Below, piece by piece: positions 35,017 to 45,841 of a DNA stretch of 64,000 nt (position 1 is its first letter; each line of letters opens with the position of its first letter). Under the pieces are notes generated by a model that had not been told where the DNA came from, did not search any database, and saw nothing but the letters and a program-made list of their open reading frames with translations. The DNA comes from Chionoecetes opilio. Its lineage: Eukaryota; Arthropoda; Malacostraca; Decapoda; Majidae. Position numbers and translations under genes: made by a program. The stretch is taken from the NCBI GenBank assembly GCA_016584305.1, contig JACEEZ010015331.1:26001-90000 (forward strand). The letters are read 5' to 3'.

Positions 35017-35322
35017 GCCAACGTAGAGGCTGTGACACTGTGATGTAGTGCCTGATGAACCAACTGATCAGAAAGAGCTTACCACGCTAGTCATTTGGAA
35101 CTCATATTGGTGCATGATGCAATACACAGGACCACCAACCGGACACTGCGTACTCATTTAAGCATTATTCGATAACGGTGCAATATAAAAGTGCAATTTT
35201 GCATAGTAAGAATTGCTCAAATGCAAAAATGGAAACAGATAAAATCGTCTTAGAATTCCATTTTACATAGGAAATTGGCATGCCAAAGTTGAGAAAAAGA
35301 ATTTTTGTTATACGGCGTACCC

Positions 35323-35660
35323 TAGTACAGTGTTAAACTAATAGGACTCGTCTTAGCGACATAGCAAATATCAGTGCCGCGTCTATTAAGCCTGAATAGC
35401 TTCCTAGACGTATCAGTGACTATAAACACGGCGCCGTGATGGTTTTGATAAACCACTTGACGCCCAGCACATCACCTCCAGCCCTCCGCTTCAGTCCTTC
35501 ACGGGCGGTCTAGATCACGCGCTGACCACTTCGGATCACGGAACAGGCAGTATTAATTCAAGCCTACGTAATTCAACCCTACTATCCACCGATAAGTATC
35601 CTAGCTAGTTGATTAGCTGGGGTATTGTGTCGGGATGAGATAGAATATGGGTTTTGATTA
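35323..35660. other. No recognised feature
   Basis: About 340 bp between two transposons; no signal recognised. Confidence 0.4.
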
Positions 35661-36957
35661 GAGGCGTATTTTGTGCATGCCCTTGCAAGTAAAATTTTAC
35701 TTATTTAAGCTCCGCCCACTTATTTTTTACTCTTTTGCGTGTACAGAAAACTGAGCAGAGTCACTCCCGGCAGCGGATTTTACTCTTTTCCTGTAAAATT
35801 ATACAGTCGTGGGTGTGGGTGGTGGTTTCAAGAGCCTGGCCAATCAGATCGCGCGCATGAGAAAATCTTATCAGAACTCCTCCCGTAAATGTTTCTCTTT
35901 TCCTTTAATTCTCATCCAATTCAACATTCATTACATGCGCACGACATGCAAAGGATACTGTATTTAATTAGGAGTAGGTTCAACACGTTGATCGGATATA
36001 TACAACAACTCAACAGTTAATGATGTCACAAATATTAATATTCTCCAGCGACATCTGGGAACAATTTTTCCACTCCCTCCAATCTTTCAATGCGTCCGAA
36101 CCCTTGTTAAGACTTGTGGCTAGCACGATAAAACTTGTAATTTGGCCATAATACACTAAAATAATAAACAGTCTCTTTAGTAATAGTTATAATTACTTGA
36201 AAAATGCAATGTAACTGGTACATTTGTCATAACTTACACAGGAATGTCACCTACAAAATGTACATAATGGATATACGAACACCTCCACAGTCCTCCAGTG
36301 AGGCGAGGTGAGGTACTCTGAGGTGCTCTCAGGGTTCCTCATGCGTTCGCCGATTTCGGCAGCTGGCGGCCCTCTACGCATGGCTGTAGCTCCGAAACTA
36401 ACCACAGGATTTTCTTGAAAATGACCTCATTGTGATTCCCACACAAAGTTACCTGTAGTGACGTCAACGAAACCCTTACCTATCCGAACCTAACCTAACC
36501 TAACGTTTTTCTAACCTAACCTAACCTATAGCGGTCTGCCGAAAAGGGCGAACGCCTAGAGATTTGAGGCAGGAGCAGAAAAGAGAAAAGAGGAGAAGAG
36601 AAAAAAAGGGAAGAGAAAGAAGGAGAGAAATGGAAAAAGAAAGGAAAGGAAAGGGAAAGGAAGAAAAGAGAAGAGGGGAAAAAGTGATATATGTAAAATA
36701 TAAATTGTTGCTGCCCTTCCATGATGGAACATGATGTACCATGATTCCGTACGTCTTCGAATTACATTTGGGTAATTTTTTAAGGTTGTGAGAGCGAGGT
36801 CTGTCTGGCTCTCCCAGTGAATGTACGATACATTTTCCTTCGGCTCCGTCTGTAAAAGTGTCTGGCAGCGCTACAATCGTATTTTGTGATGGCAAGCAGG
36901 GGCGGAGCTTAAATAAGTATAATTTTACTCCGAAAGGACACTACAAAATACGCCTTA
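35661..36957. mobile_element. Nonautonomous DNA transposon with 55-bp ends (Harbinger-like?)
   Basis: Left end AGGCGTATTTTGT...AAGCTCCGCC (35661-35718) and right end GGCGGAGCTT...ACAAAATACGCCT (36902-36957) form an imperfect 55-bp inverted repeat. TAG flanks both sides, suggesting a 3-bp target duplication as in PIF/Harbinger. The interior has a CCTAA array (36488-36528) and a purine-rich tract (36570-36690); no transposase. Confidence 0.7.
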
Positions 36958-38007
36958 GGTAAGACCTCATATTAAATATAGCCTATGTATGTGACATAAA
37001 TTCCCACAATATATATTAGCTGCGGAAGATGCTTGGATATAAAAACATTCCTCTGCCAACGTGAAAACAAATTCTATTCAAGTTTGAAAGATCTGGCAAG
37101 TCTGTGTCCTGCCGCCTGAAAGGTGATGAGCTACTTACTGTCTGTCGTCGCGCCAAGAAAAACTTGAGAAGCAAAATGTGCAACAGTTATATTTGCAGAT
37201 ACAAAGCATAAAACAACGCTGAAACAGGGTAGATTATACAGTCATGATATAAACTACTGTGTATCATCTTCAGTGGCACATAAAAATCAGTAGTGGGTGC
37301 CTATAAAATTCGTAATATTTGGGGGCTGGCGACATGGGCTGCAGGTGGCGACTTGACTGTTATCTACGGTAGCGGGAAATCTGGCGTGTTGAATATAAAT
37401 GTTTCTATCGACATACAAGTGAAAACTGCATTATTTTGATTTTTTTTTCTCTCTCTCTCTGTGTTTTCTGTGTTGACTAAAAATTGCGTGTGGCTTCTTT
37501 TTGGCATAATTCCATCTATTTTAGGCCCTGATTAGCGGGATTGAACTAGCGGGATTGAATTTACGATGGCAACCGGACGACGCCAAAAAGTCACTCTTCA
37601 CCCAACCCGGGCAGCGGGAGGGCCCTGTGACGGCCCTCCATATATTCCTCACGAACTACGAGGGGAAAAAAGACGGGTGCTGATTGTCCGTTGCTATGGA
37701 AGTCTTGGAATGCTAATTTAAATCTATACGCTAAAATTTGAATCGAAGAATAAAAACCTTAAAGTGTAGAATACCCAGGTACAGGTGGCAGCTTTGGGGT
37801 TTTACCCCCATTGTGAGTGACGGAGCGTGATTCTACTAATTTAAATCGGAAAAGCGTTTCATGAGTGTTTTCTGATTTGTGAAGGGGAGGCTGCCCGTGT
37901 GTGGAAGGGGGAGGCTGTGAAAGTGTTGCTACTGTGTGTGTTGTTTGAGGAACGCCACTTGATGGTTGGGGTGAATTTACGGTTTAGGACCTAAACCTAG
38001 GGGAGTG
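36958..38007. other. No recognised gene
   Basis: About 1.05 kb of AT-rich sequence; a short phrase near 37345-37390 (GGCGACTTGACTGTTATCTACGGTAG) is shared in reverse with 32600-32620. No coding signal. Confidence 0.4.
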
Positions 38008-40670
38008 GCAGGATGACCTAAACTTTATAGTCCAGTAAAAATATGAAGGACCCACCACAAATTGCAATAGAAACGAAGTTATATTTTCGAAACCTTGATG
38101 CCTACTGAATATCTGCCCAAGATTATACTTAAATATTTTGAGTGGAACATGGTTTTTCAGGTCATTTGCGTTTGGTTACTTTTTCGGACTACCGCAATAA
38201 TTGGAAATTAAAATTACGACAATATCACTCTTAATAATACAAAAAAAACAACTTTTAATTATTATTTAACCAGTTGTGGCCGGTTATGGCAAAATGACAA
38301 CTGTCACATGCAATAATGAACAAAAATTATGCCTATCATTTTTTGCACATCAAAAATATGGGATTAAATTTATATTTTAAAATGTGACGTTTTATCATTA
38401 AAAAACCCCATTATTACTGATCCCCCCTTAGCTGTGAAATGCAGCAATAAAACTTGATTTATATAAAAGCCCCTCACCAAAATGTATTGCTAGTCTTCTT
38501 CAGGAAACTGACATTACCCGTAAAGGTGATACCGGGTATTAAATTTGAGCCTATGTGCATATCCCCCTTTCTTTGTTCGAGACTAAATATGCCTTGCTCT
38601 CCGCCAATAAGCCAGCGTTAGCCTCAGCAATCAAAATCCTTGGCACCTGCCGATACTATAAAACCCACCGATATACAATACGTACTAGATGGCGGTGCCC
38701 TATTGCAGCCCCATACCGTGGCAGTCAGGTGAACAGTACCAATAATATTCTTGACCGCTACCTAAAAATATGTTAGTAGGCACTACGGGCATGCTATCGT
38801 CTGTTTTGATGGCTATCGTCAAGGCCCCCTCAACGAAAGACTTTTGCTCATCAGAAAGGGTTGAGCGACCATCAGTGAAGGTATCTTTTTCTAAAAACCA
38901 GGGACGCTTACTGTCAGAAGGAAGAGTTTCTTCGGAACAAGAATAACAGAAAGCAAAACAATCATAGACATCCTTGGTAAGAAACTGGAAGAATCCTCAT
39001 TGTGAAGTGCTTCATGCGAGTGGGGAAAATGCGGAAACCTACTCATAAGCAACAACTGCAGTTCGTAGTCTTCAAAATCCAACACTTTTCTTGGTTGGCG
39101 AAGGACCTGACTTGTTGATATACTTGGCTTTTTTTCAGCAAGAATAGTGCGCACATCTCTACTTAATGTCCGACCCCCAAAAGGGGTTCATGAATCAAGA
39201 CAATACTGGACTTGGCAAAGTCAGAGAGGCCGGGTGAAAACTGTGGTGAAACATTCCTCATCCATGCATACTGGGAGCGAACGACATCAAGGGTCTTTTG
39301 GGATCGGCAAGGCAATGGACTCAAACTGTTAAAGGACAATGATATGTTCCGGCAAGGGGCCCCTAATTTTCGGCAATGAATACTCAACACAGGATGAGAT
39401 CATGTGCTGCAGGAGACAGAGCAAGGGTTTTTGGGGTGTACGGAGGGAAACCATCAGAAAATTTTAAAACAAATTTGGGGATTAGTAAAATTTCATGCTA
39501 AGGTGACAATAAACAGAACAGCCATTGCACCCACGGTACTTCCGCCAACGAGTTTCAGCTTCCAAATATCACAGCCTACGGTATTCCCTCAGGTTTATGA
39601 GTGGGAAAAGGGCCACAAACTCAATCCACTTTACTGGGGATGGAGTATCATGGACACCAGGATGATCCCCGTGCATTCTGGACCTCGCTGCAGCACCAGG
39701 TATCTCCTAAACTTGGTTATTGTTCATGCAAGGGTGGCTGCAGTGGTAACGTTGTGGTTGTCGGAAAATTGGGCTGCCCTTTCACATTCGCATGTGGACT
39801 GTGCAGAGGTAGTTGTTCAAATGCAGACGAATCAGTAGACGTTTTCGATGCTGCTGATTGATGGTGACCATGGAAGAGATGAAGTGACGTGTTAAATATT
39901 GTGACGGACCTAAGTCATTGTGTACACATAGTTTTGGGAGTGTATCCCAACATTCCCCTTTTATAATATAAGACCGTGTTTGTAATTGTAATTATCTATT
40001 ATGTATATTTCCTACCTATCTAACTATATTTCTTGACTCACTATTAACTAATTAAGTACTAGAAATTACGAACTTTTATTCAGCTCAAGAATATTTTTTT
40101 CACGAAATTCCCAAGACTCACATCAGCTCAAATTTTAAAACCCGGTATCACCTTTACGGGTATGTCAGTTTCCTGAAGAAGACTAGCAATACATTTTGGT
40201 GAGGGGCTATATATAAATCAAGTTTTATTGCTGGCATTTCACAGCTAAGGGGGGATCAGTAATAATGGGTTTAAATGATAAGCGTCACATTTAAGTATAA
40301 TTTAATCCCATATTTTTTGATGTGCAAAAATGATAGGCATAATATTTTGTTCATTATTGCATGTGACAGTTGTCATTTGCCATAACCAGGCCACAACTGG
40401 TTAAATAAATAATTAAAGTTGTTTTTGTTGTATTATTAAGAGTGATATTTCGTATATTTTAATTTCCAATTATTTTCGGTAGTCGAAAAGTAACCAAAAC
40501 GCAAATGACCTGAAAAACCATGTTCCACTCAAATATTTAAGTATAATCTTGGGCAGATATTCAGTAGGGATCAAGGTTTCAGAAAAATATAACTTCGTTT
40601 TCTATTGCAATTTGTGGTGGGTTAGGGGTAAAAAACGCGCTAAATTTATTGGACTATTAGGTCATCCTGC
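38008..40670 (+). mobile_element. Element PT1 with about 540-bp terminal inverted repeats
   Basis: Left arm 38008-38550 (GCAGGATGACCTAA... to ...ATTAAATTTGAGC) and right arm 40136-40670 are inverted copies along their whole length, differing mainly by small indels. The 1.6-kb interior holds a decayed plus-strand gene (38690-39865). No clear TSD was found next to the outermost matching bases. Class unknown; such long arms occur in some MULE, Foldback and Maverick-type elements, but no marker of those is seen here. Confidence 0.8.
38690..39865 (+). pseudogene. PT1 internal gene: possible PIN/FEN-like nuclease region plus Cys-rich C-terminus, decayed
   Basis: Assembled by eye over several frames. 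5' part: GGALLQPHTVAV, then YVSRHYGHAIVCFDGYRQGP, a K/R-rich region, and SNTFL with an alternative frame GEGPDLLIYLAFF. An acidic FDGY strand and a later xDLL strand recall PIN/FEN-type nucleases. Middle: FLIHAYWERTTSRVFWD and LKLLKDNDMFRQGAPNF. 3' part: LPPTSF, VYEWEKGHKLNPLYWGW, then YCSCKGGCSG and CPFTFACGLCRGSCSNADE, a CXC/Tesmin-like cysteine cluster. The order resembles an uncharacterised protein family frequent in arthropod genomes. Stops and at least four frameshifts make it nonfunctional. The nuclease assignment is inference. Confidence 0.5.
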
Positions 40671-40982
40671 GATCTCGAGGCCGAAACTTAGCTTTCCTAA
40701 ATAGTTTTGATGTGTTTTGGTTAAATATTTCCCCAGGAAAATTGGCGGGCTCCAAAAGGCCTTCCAACTTACGGTAAAAATGGAGGTATATTTTACACTA
40801 TCTAGGACCAGAATTCCTACACTTGGCCCCAGACATAACCAAGTCACGGTTTGTTTACATCGGTGCATTGTGGGATAAGGCGGGGTCGCCGCAGGTGGAC
40901 CTACGGAGGGAAACTACGACGATGGAAAAATTTTTTGAGTTTTTTTTGCGTGGAATTGATATTTTAGGTGCTATTTACCGTT
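40671..40982. other. No recognised feature
   Basis: About 310 bp between PT1 and an inverted-repeat arm; no clear signal. Confidence 0.35.
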
Positions 40983-41340
40983 TTTCTGTTCTCGCTGAAA
41001 CACATAGAGAAGACCTGAGGTAATGGCTGATGTGCAGAGCTTCTAAAATAGGAAAACAGTCATAACAGAGCCTCGTCAAGAGGTAACCCAAGTGGTAGGT
41101 AGTACGTATTGTGTCCCTACCCCTTGCTTACCCTAAATGAGACTACTGTGACTGTTTTCTTGGTTTCTGCACATCACCATCACCTCAGGTCTTCTGTAGT
41201 GTTGTCAGCGAGAATATACCCTGGAATATCAAAATTTTGGGCCCCAAAAAAACTATTTTTTTCTTCGTCGTAAATCTTCTCTTTGTAGGTTGTCGATATT
41301 CATGGTTATGATAGTATTAAAATACCTTTTTAATTAAGTT
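40983..41340 (+). repeat. Inverted repeat IR1, left arm (internally palindromic)
   Basis: Matches the reverse complement of 43132-43487 over about 355 bp, ending in a shared ...GGTTATGATAGTATTAAAATACC. Within the arm, GAAGACCTGAGGTAATGGC (41011) pairs with CACCTCAGGTCTTC (ending ~41201), giving an imperfect ~95-bp-arm hairpin. Confidence 0.8.
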
Positions 41341-41487
41341 ACTTTTGTTGTCTTTCCTCATAATAAGTAGTAGTATACATCATGGCTTAAGTGTTACTTG
41401 ACGAGCCAATGGAATACGAGAAAATTGAAATTAACACGAGTTTCACAGTTTTCTAACCATTAGTCATACAAGTTTGAATAGGTATAG

Positions 41488-42049
41488 ACCTATATAGGAT
41501 AAATTTCTAGTGTTTGCCCATACTCTCCCACTTCCCCCACAAACAAGTTTGGGGACATGTGGGAATGCGGGGTTTTCGGGTGGGGAACAAATTATGAGTT
41601 GGAAACACGTAATTAAAAGAGTTGTGTAGGGGGGTAAATTCCCATATCTTAGAGAAATTTGCCTAACCAAAATTAACATAACCTAGCCAAATTTAACTTA
41701 ACCAAGCGCGGGGCTTGACGCACGATAACCTAACCTAACCAAATCTAACCTAAGCTAACTTAACCAAATCTAACCTAACCTAAACAAATCTAACCTAACC
41801 TCCTTGTGGGGGGGTTCTCGACACTAAAGTCATCATTCTGTGAAGGTTCACACGTCTCTGGACTCAGAAGAAATCCAAAGAATTTTCATAGATTAGGGAA
41901 TTTTTTCAACACCCCTAACTCAAAAACTATGTGGTTGCGACGCATATTTTGTACCCCAGCCAAATATCCCGCATTCCCCCAGGTCCCCAAGCTTGTTTTG
42001 TGGGAGAGGGGGAGCATGGGCAAACACTAGAATAATACCCTATATAGGT
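41488..42049. mobile_element. MITE-A, complete copy
   Basis: Left ACCTATATAGG...CTAGTGTTTGCCCATACTC (41488) and right ...GAGCATGGGCAAACACTAG...CCTATATAGGT (ending 42049) are long imperfect inverted repeats with C-rich/G-rich inner parts. The interior holds CCTAACC/TTAACCAAATC-type repeats (41690-41800). No ORF. Related copies: 1-104, 49753-50262 and a fragment near 52185-52250. Confidence 0.85.
41726..41800 (+). repeat. Interstitial CCTAA-type repeats inside MITE-A
   Basis: Repeated AACCTAACC and AAATCTAACCTAA units. CCTAA is the complement of TTAGG, the ancestral arthropod telomere repeat. The array is short and imperfect, so not a telomere. Confidence 0.7.
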
Positions 42050-42563
42050 ATGCATGTATATATTTGTATATGTACTACTACTTAGGTTCTGATATGTTAA
42101 AATTTGCGGGGAATGGTGTTGAAGTAGATGCATGAAGGCAGTGCAAATAATAAGCAGTCTCCTAGAAGCACTTAGTTATATATCACTATAGTTTTGGCAT
42201 GTGCCACTTGTGCAGTGAACAGTTAAGATGTTTACTCATTGTCCTTCCTCTCATCACGCGCCCCAAAGATCTCACTACTTTCCTTCCTTGTAGGCCTCTC
42301 TCTGATCACCCCTTCCGTGCTTCCATACTTTCACGGGATTGAACCATATAATTAGCTGTCCATTCATCATTATTTTATATTACTTCTGGCTCTCAACTGT
42401 CATGCTAATTTGATCTTCAAACTCAATAACTTAACTCCTTAATTTCTTAAATGCCATCACTTCCCTTTCGGCCACATTAACTTAGTTTCCTCCTCACACA
42501 AACAGTACTGAATTCACATCAATTTTAGCAAATCTTTTTTACTGTTAGTAGTACAGAGTCACC
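42050..42563. other. No recognised feature
   Basis: About 510 bp between MITE-A and a hairpin element; no coding signal found. Confidence 0.35.
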
Positions 42564-42789
42564 TGAGGCACCCGCTGCCAGACGGGCCTAACCCTTCTCG
42601 CGCTGATTTTCTGTTTTCACCGTCTCCAGCATGACTAGAGTCCCAGGCAGCAGGTGGTGTAAGTGGGTAAGCGATATTCGACCATCTAGGGTGACTCTAG
42701 ACATGGTGGGACTCTAAGACATGCTGGAGACGGTGAAAACAGAAAATCGGCGCGAGAAGGGTTAGGCCCGTCTGGCAGCGGGTGCCTCA
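42564..42789. mobile_element. 226-bp hairpin element with 70-bp near-perfect inverted repeats
   Basis: Arm 42564-42633 (TGAGGCACCCGCTGCCAGAC...CAGCATG) is the reverse complement of 42720-42789 with a single mismatch in 70 bases. The 86-bp loop begins ACTAGAGTCCC. GC-rich in an AT-rich setting. No ORF. Most likely a young MITE; no clear TSD. Confidence 0.88.
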
Positions 42790-43003
42790 TCTGCAAACAC
42801 TAATATTGAGTTTCCCTTTTGTATTATCTATACTCATCTCTATACCATCACCACCAACCTTTGCTTAGATTTATCTCATTACTCCATCCATAAACAAGTT
42901 ACATAGCCACGGTGACATTACCCATGCTTGCCTTATGGTACCTGGTACTCTCGTCAACCGAAATTCTCGTCCAAACACAAATCGGGAAAACTCCGACGGT
43001 AAT

Positions 43004-43058
43004 GGTTAGGTTAGGTTAGGTTACCGTTAGGTTAGGTAAAGGTCAGTTAGGTTAGGTA
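43004..43058 (+). repeat. Interstitial TTAGG repeats
   Basis: GGTTAGGTTAGGTTAGGTTA followed by further GTTAGGTTAGG units with short breaks; telomere-type motif within unique sequence between IR1 arms. Confidence 0.8.
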
Positions 43059-43131
43059 TTCATAATCACAGGTAAAAGCTTATTAGTTATACATACATAC
43101 ACCACTCCATACACACTCTTCTCAATTAATA

Positions 43132-43487
43132 AGGTATTTTAATACTATCATAACCATGAATATGTACAACCTACAAAGAGAAGACTACTTGGAAGAAATT
43201 TAGAGTTGTTTTGGGCGAAATTGATATTCCAGGTGCTATATTCTCGCTGACAACACTACAGAAGACCTGAAGTGATGGCTGATGTGCAGAGACTTCTAAA
43301 CCAAGAAAACAGTCACGGTAGAGTCTCATTTAGAGGTAAGCAAGTGGTAGGGACACAATACGTACCACCTACCACTTGCTTACTCTTGACGAGGCTCTGT
43401 TATGACTGTTTTCATAGTTTAGAAGCCTCTGCACATCAGCCATTACCTCAGGTCTTCTCTGTGTTGTCAGCGAGAACAGAACACGGG
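43132..43487 (-). repeat. Inverted repeat IR1, right arm
   Basis: Reverse complement of 40983-41340. It also contains the internal hairpin (GAAGACCTGAAGTGATGGC near 43263 against GCCATTACCTCAGGTCTTC near 43439-43457). It ends abruptly at 43487, next to the MULE terminal region. Confidence 0.8.
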
Positions 43488-43493
43488 AATTAT

Positions 43494-43640
43494 GGTCTTA
43501 ATGCACCACTGCCTGAATGCACCAACCCCTGGTCTGAATGCACCACGTATAAAGCTCCAATGTACCACATGCCTGGTCCTAATGCACCACTCCAAGTCTG
43601 AATGCGCCACCCTTTATGGTCCCAATGCACCAACCTAAGG
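43494..43640 (+). repeat. MULE left subterminal minisatellite
   Basis: At least six copies of (T)GAATGCACCAC / TAATGCACCAC spaced 15-25 bp. Inverted counterparts (GGTGCATTCAG) lie at 48893-49050. Confidence 0.75.
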
Positions 43641-43879
43641 CCAGTTGATATTTTACATTTTAGCACCTATAACTACTTGTTTACTAGTAGTTTAGGAACT
43701 GTTTATGAAGAACAGCTTGCTTCCACAGTCTCAACTGACACAATAGGCCTAACTGCCTGTTTACTGGTAGTATGTTTACCATGGTTTAGGAGAACTCGAC
43801 AGTATCAACACAATGCCTTCAGTCAGTCACAATTCTGGGAGTACAGAGAAGACATCTCCAAGCTTTCAAGCCATTTACC

Positions 43880-44009
43880 ATGACTACCACAAGACCTAAG
43901 GACTGGATTCATTTTCCATGTGTAGTGTGTGAAGCAGACATAAGACCACGCCAGGAAGCTGTGCAGTGTGATAGCTGCAATGCTTGGCAGCACAGAACTT
44001 GTAACTCTG
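43880..44009 (+). pseudogene. MULE transposase first exon: PHD-like zinc finger
   Basis: Starts with ATG in good context (TTACCATGA). It encodes WIHFPCVVCEADIRPRQEAV then QCDSCNAWQHRTCNSG: a C-x2-C...C-x2-C-x4-H-x2-C arrangement typical of PHD fingers. Donor GTTTGT at 44010; acceptor TTTTGCTTCAG at 44371-44381. Joining makes CNSG + ITREFYRKLNKREVELP in phase. The final Cys pair of the PHD finger is not preserved (stop a few codons later), so the gene is probably dead. PHD-like fingers occur with MULE-type transposases in other invertebrates, which fits the neighbour. Confidence 0.65.
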
Positions 44010-44381
44010 GTTTGTAAAACAGCATTTTTGTAAATGGTACAGTAATAACAAGAATGAAAGTACTATTGCTCCCAAAAGTTAGGTGCATTTCACGAACCTC
44101 AGTAGCCCTGAACCAGTGAATCTGAAGCAACCTGTCTACTTCCCTCCTCAACGGATGGCGCCAGACAGTGCCAGGTGTAGGGCTTGTGGTATAGTGAAGT
44201 TTTCAGTGTTGTGTATAATTATACACCAACCACATACTTTAAATTTATGGAATATAAACAATCCAGCTTCACCATAACTGTGGTTAGCATACACTTGGAC
44301 GATATGTATTTGGTATTCCATGTCTTGTTGCGTCGTTTGCGTTTCATTATTCTAAATCCGGCCTCCTCCTTTTTGCTTCAG

Positions 44382-44440
44382 GTATCACAAGAGAATTCTA
44401 CAGGAAACTGAACAAGAGAGAGGTAGAGTTGCCTGTGTGA
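44382..44440 (+). pseudogene. MULE transposase second exon start
   Basis: Follows the 372-bp intron 44010-44381 and encodes ITREFYRKLNKREVELPV, then stops at 44437. In intact relatives this would continue into the last Cys pair of the finger; here the frame is lost. Confidence 0.55.
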
Positions 44441-44601
44441 GTTTGCCATAGGTGTTTGCTCAACAACGTACAAGAAATGAGCACTGATAGCTTCACAAAT
44501 CTCAATCGCATGTAACCCTTCAGAGGACTTAACAATATCACCACCAAGTACATCAACCATAGATGACCCTTAAGAGGAGTTAAGCCCATTGCCTTTTTTC
44601 A

Positions 44602-45640
44602 ATGTCAGCCTGCCTGTGGAAGAGGTCAGTCAGGCTGTGGAAACATCCCTTACCAGTTACCACTGAACCAATTCCCACTGACATAATGGTGGATACCCCA
44701 ACATCCTACCATGTAGTAGGAGGAGGTTCAAGAAAGGGGGGTGATCTTCTCACAGATAGCCTTGGATTCCAGTACGTCAAAAAGCGGGTAACGTCGGTAT
44801 CAACGTCATGGATCTGCAGCGCCCGTACAAAGAAGAATAGGTGTTTTGCTAGTGTCAGTCAGCAAGGTAACACCTTCACCAGAGGTCCCAAGGAACACAA
44901 CCACGGAGGCAACCCAGGGGCACAACTTCGAGCACAAGCCATATCTCTGGTTAAAGCAGCAGCCAGGGAAGATATCTATAAATCTTCTGGGAAGATTGTT
45001 ACAGATACACTACTGACACTTGCAACTGATGAAGTTCAACTGCCAAAAGTATCCAACCTGCAGAGAACTGTCAACCGTGCCCGACAACAGCTGCGACCAA
45101 AGCATCCAACTGATTTGGAATTCGAGATTGCTACTGCTCATATCCCAAGTGATTTTCTGCAACGAGATATTCACCATGAAGGTCACCGTCACTTGATATT
45201 TGCTTCTCCTCTCCAGCTTTCCTTCCTGAGCAAGTCCAAGATCTGGTTCATTGATGGAACTTTTAAAGTTGTCAGGGAGCCATTTGTACAGCATGTCAGC
45301 ATTCACAGCTACATCAAGTCTGATGACTGCACAAAGCAAGTTCCGCTATTATTTGTAGTTTTGTCCCAACGAAAGACCACAGATTACACGGCTATCCTAG
45401 GTGCTATTATGGAACTTCTCCCATCCAACATTATGGTTGAAGAGATTGTAGTAGATTTTGAACGGGCTTTGTGGAGAAGTCCACTTCATAAGTCTACCGG
45501 ATGTTCCTGTGTTTGGGTGCTGGTTTCACTGGGCACAAGCTGTGTACAACAGAGTTAAGGAATATGGACTACGCTCAGCATATGTTCACCAACTTCCTGT
45601 CCGTAATTACATAAGAGATTTGATGGCACTGCCCCATAGG
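44602..45640 (+). pseudogene. MULE transposase: FLYWCH finger and DDE domain (first part)
   Basis: A 318-residue frame begins near 44602 and runs to 45558. The FLYWCH finger spans about residues 40-105: LGFQYVKKR, TSWICSARTKKNRCFASV, GPKEHNHGG (aromatic, W-x-C, C-F, H-N-H). The MULE domain follows: KIWFIDGTFKVV (first Asp), VPLLFVVLSQRKTTDY, EEIVVDFERALWR (second Asp). A 1-base frameshift near 45470 moves it to a frame with VPVFGCWFHWAQAVYNRVKE and YIRDLMALPH, which ends at the TG2 insertion (45640). The catalytic Glu block lies beyond the insertion. Role: cut-and-paste transposase of this MULE; now inactive. Confidence 0.85.
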
Positions 45641-45841
45641 GTGTCCCAAAATGCAAAAGTTTTGAAATGTTGCACGCTCGTGTGTTATTCCGGTTCTCTC
45701 ATAGTAAAACAGTATTGCGTTGAAATTTTTGGTGAATTGAGTAATATTTAGGGGTCCCGACAAAGTGAACATTTAGGTGACGTGACTCGAATTTCAGGAT
45801 TTTTCTAAATTTCCACTTTTTTTCTCCCTCAGGTTATCAAC

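Larger units (their letters stand above)
33345..35322 (+). mobile_element. TA-flanked DNA transposon TG1 with GGGTACGCCGTA ends
   Basis: Termini GGGTACGCCGTA (33345) and TACGGCGTACCC (ending 35322) are perfect 12-bp inverted repeats, each flanked by TA. Between them lies a decayed transposase-like gene (33657-35016). The right-terminal ~125 bp also occur internally (33529-33651), ending in the same terminus. The superfamily was not assigned: ends and TA duplication differ from hAT (8 bp) and piggyBac (TTAA). Confidence 0.75.
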
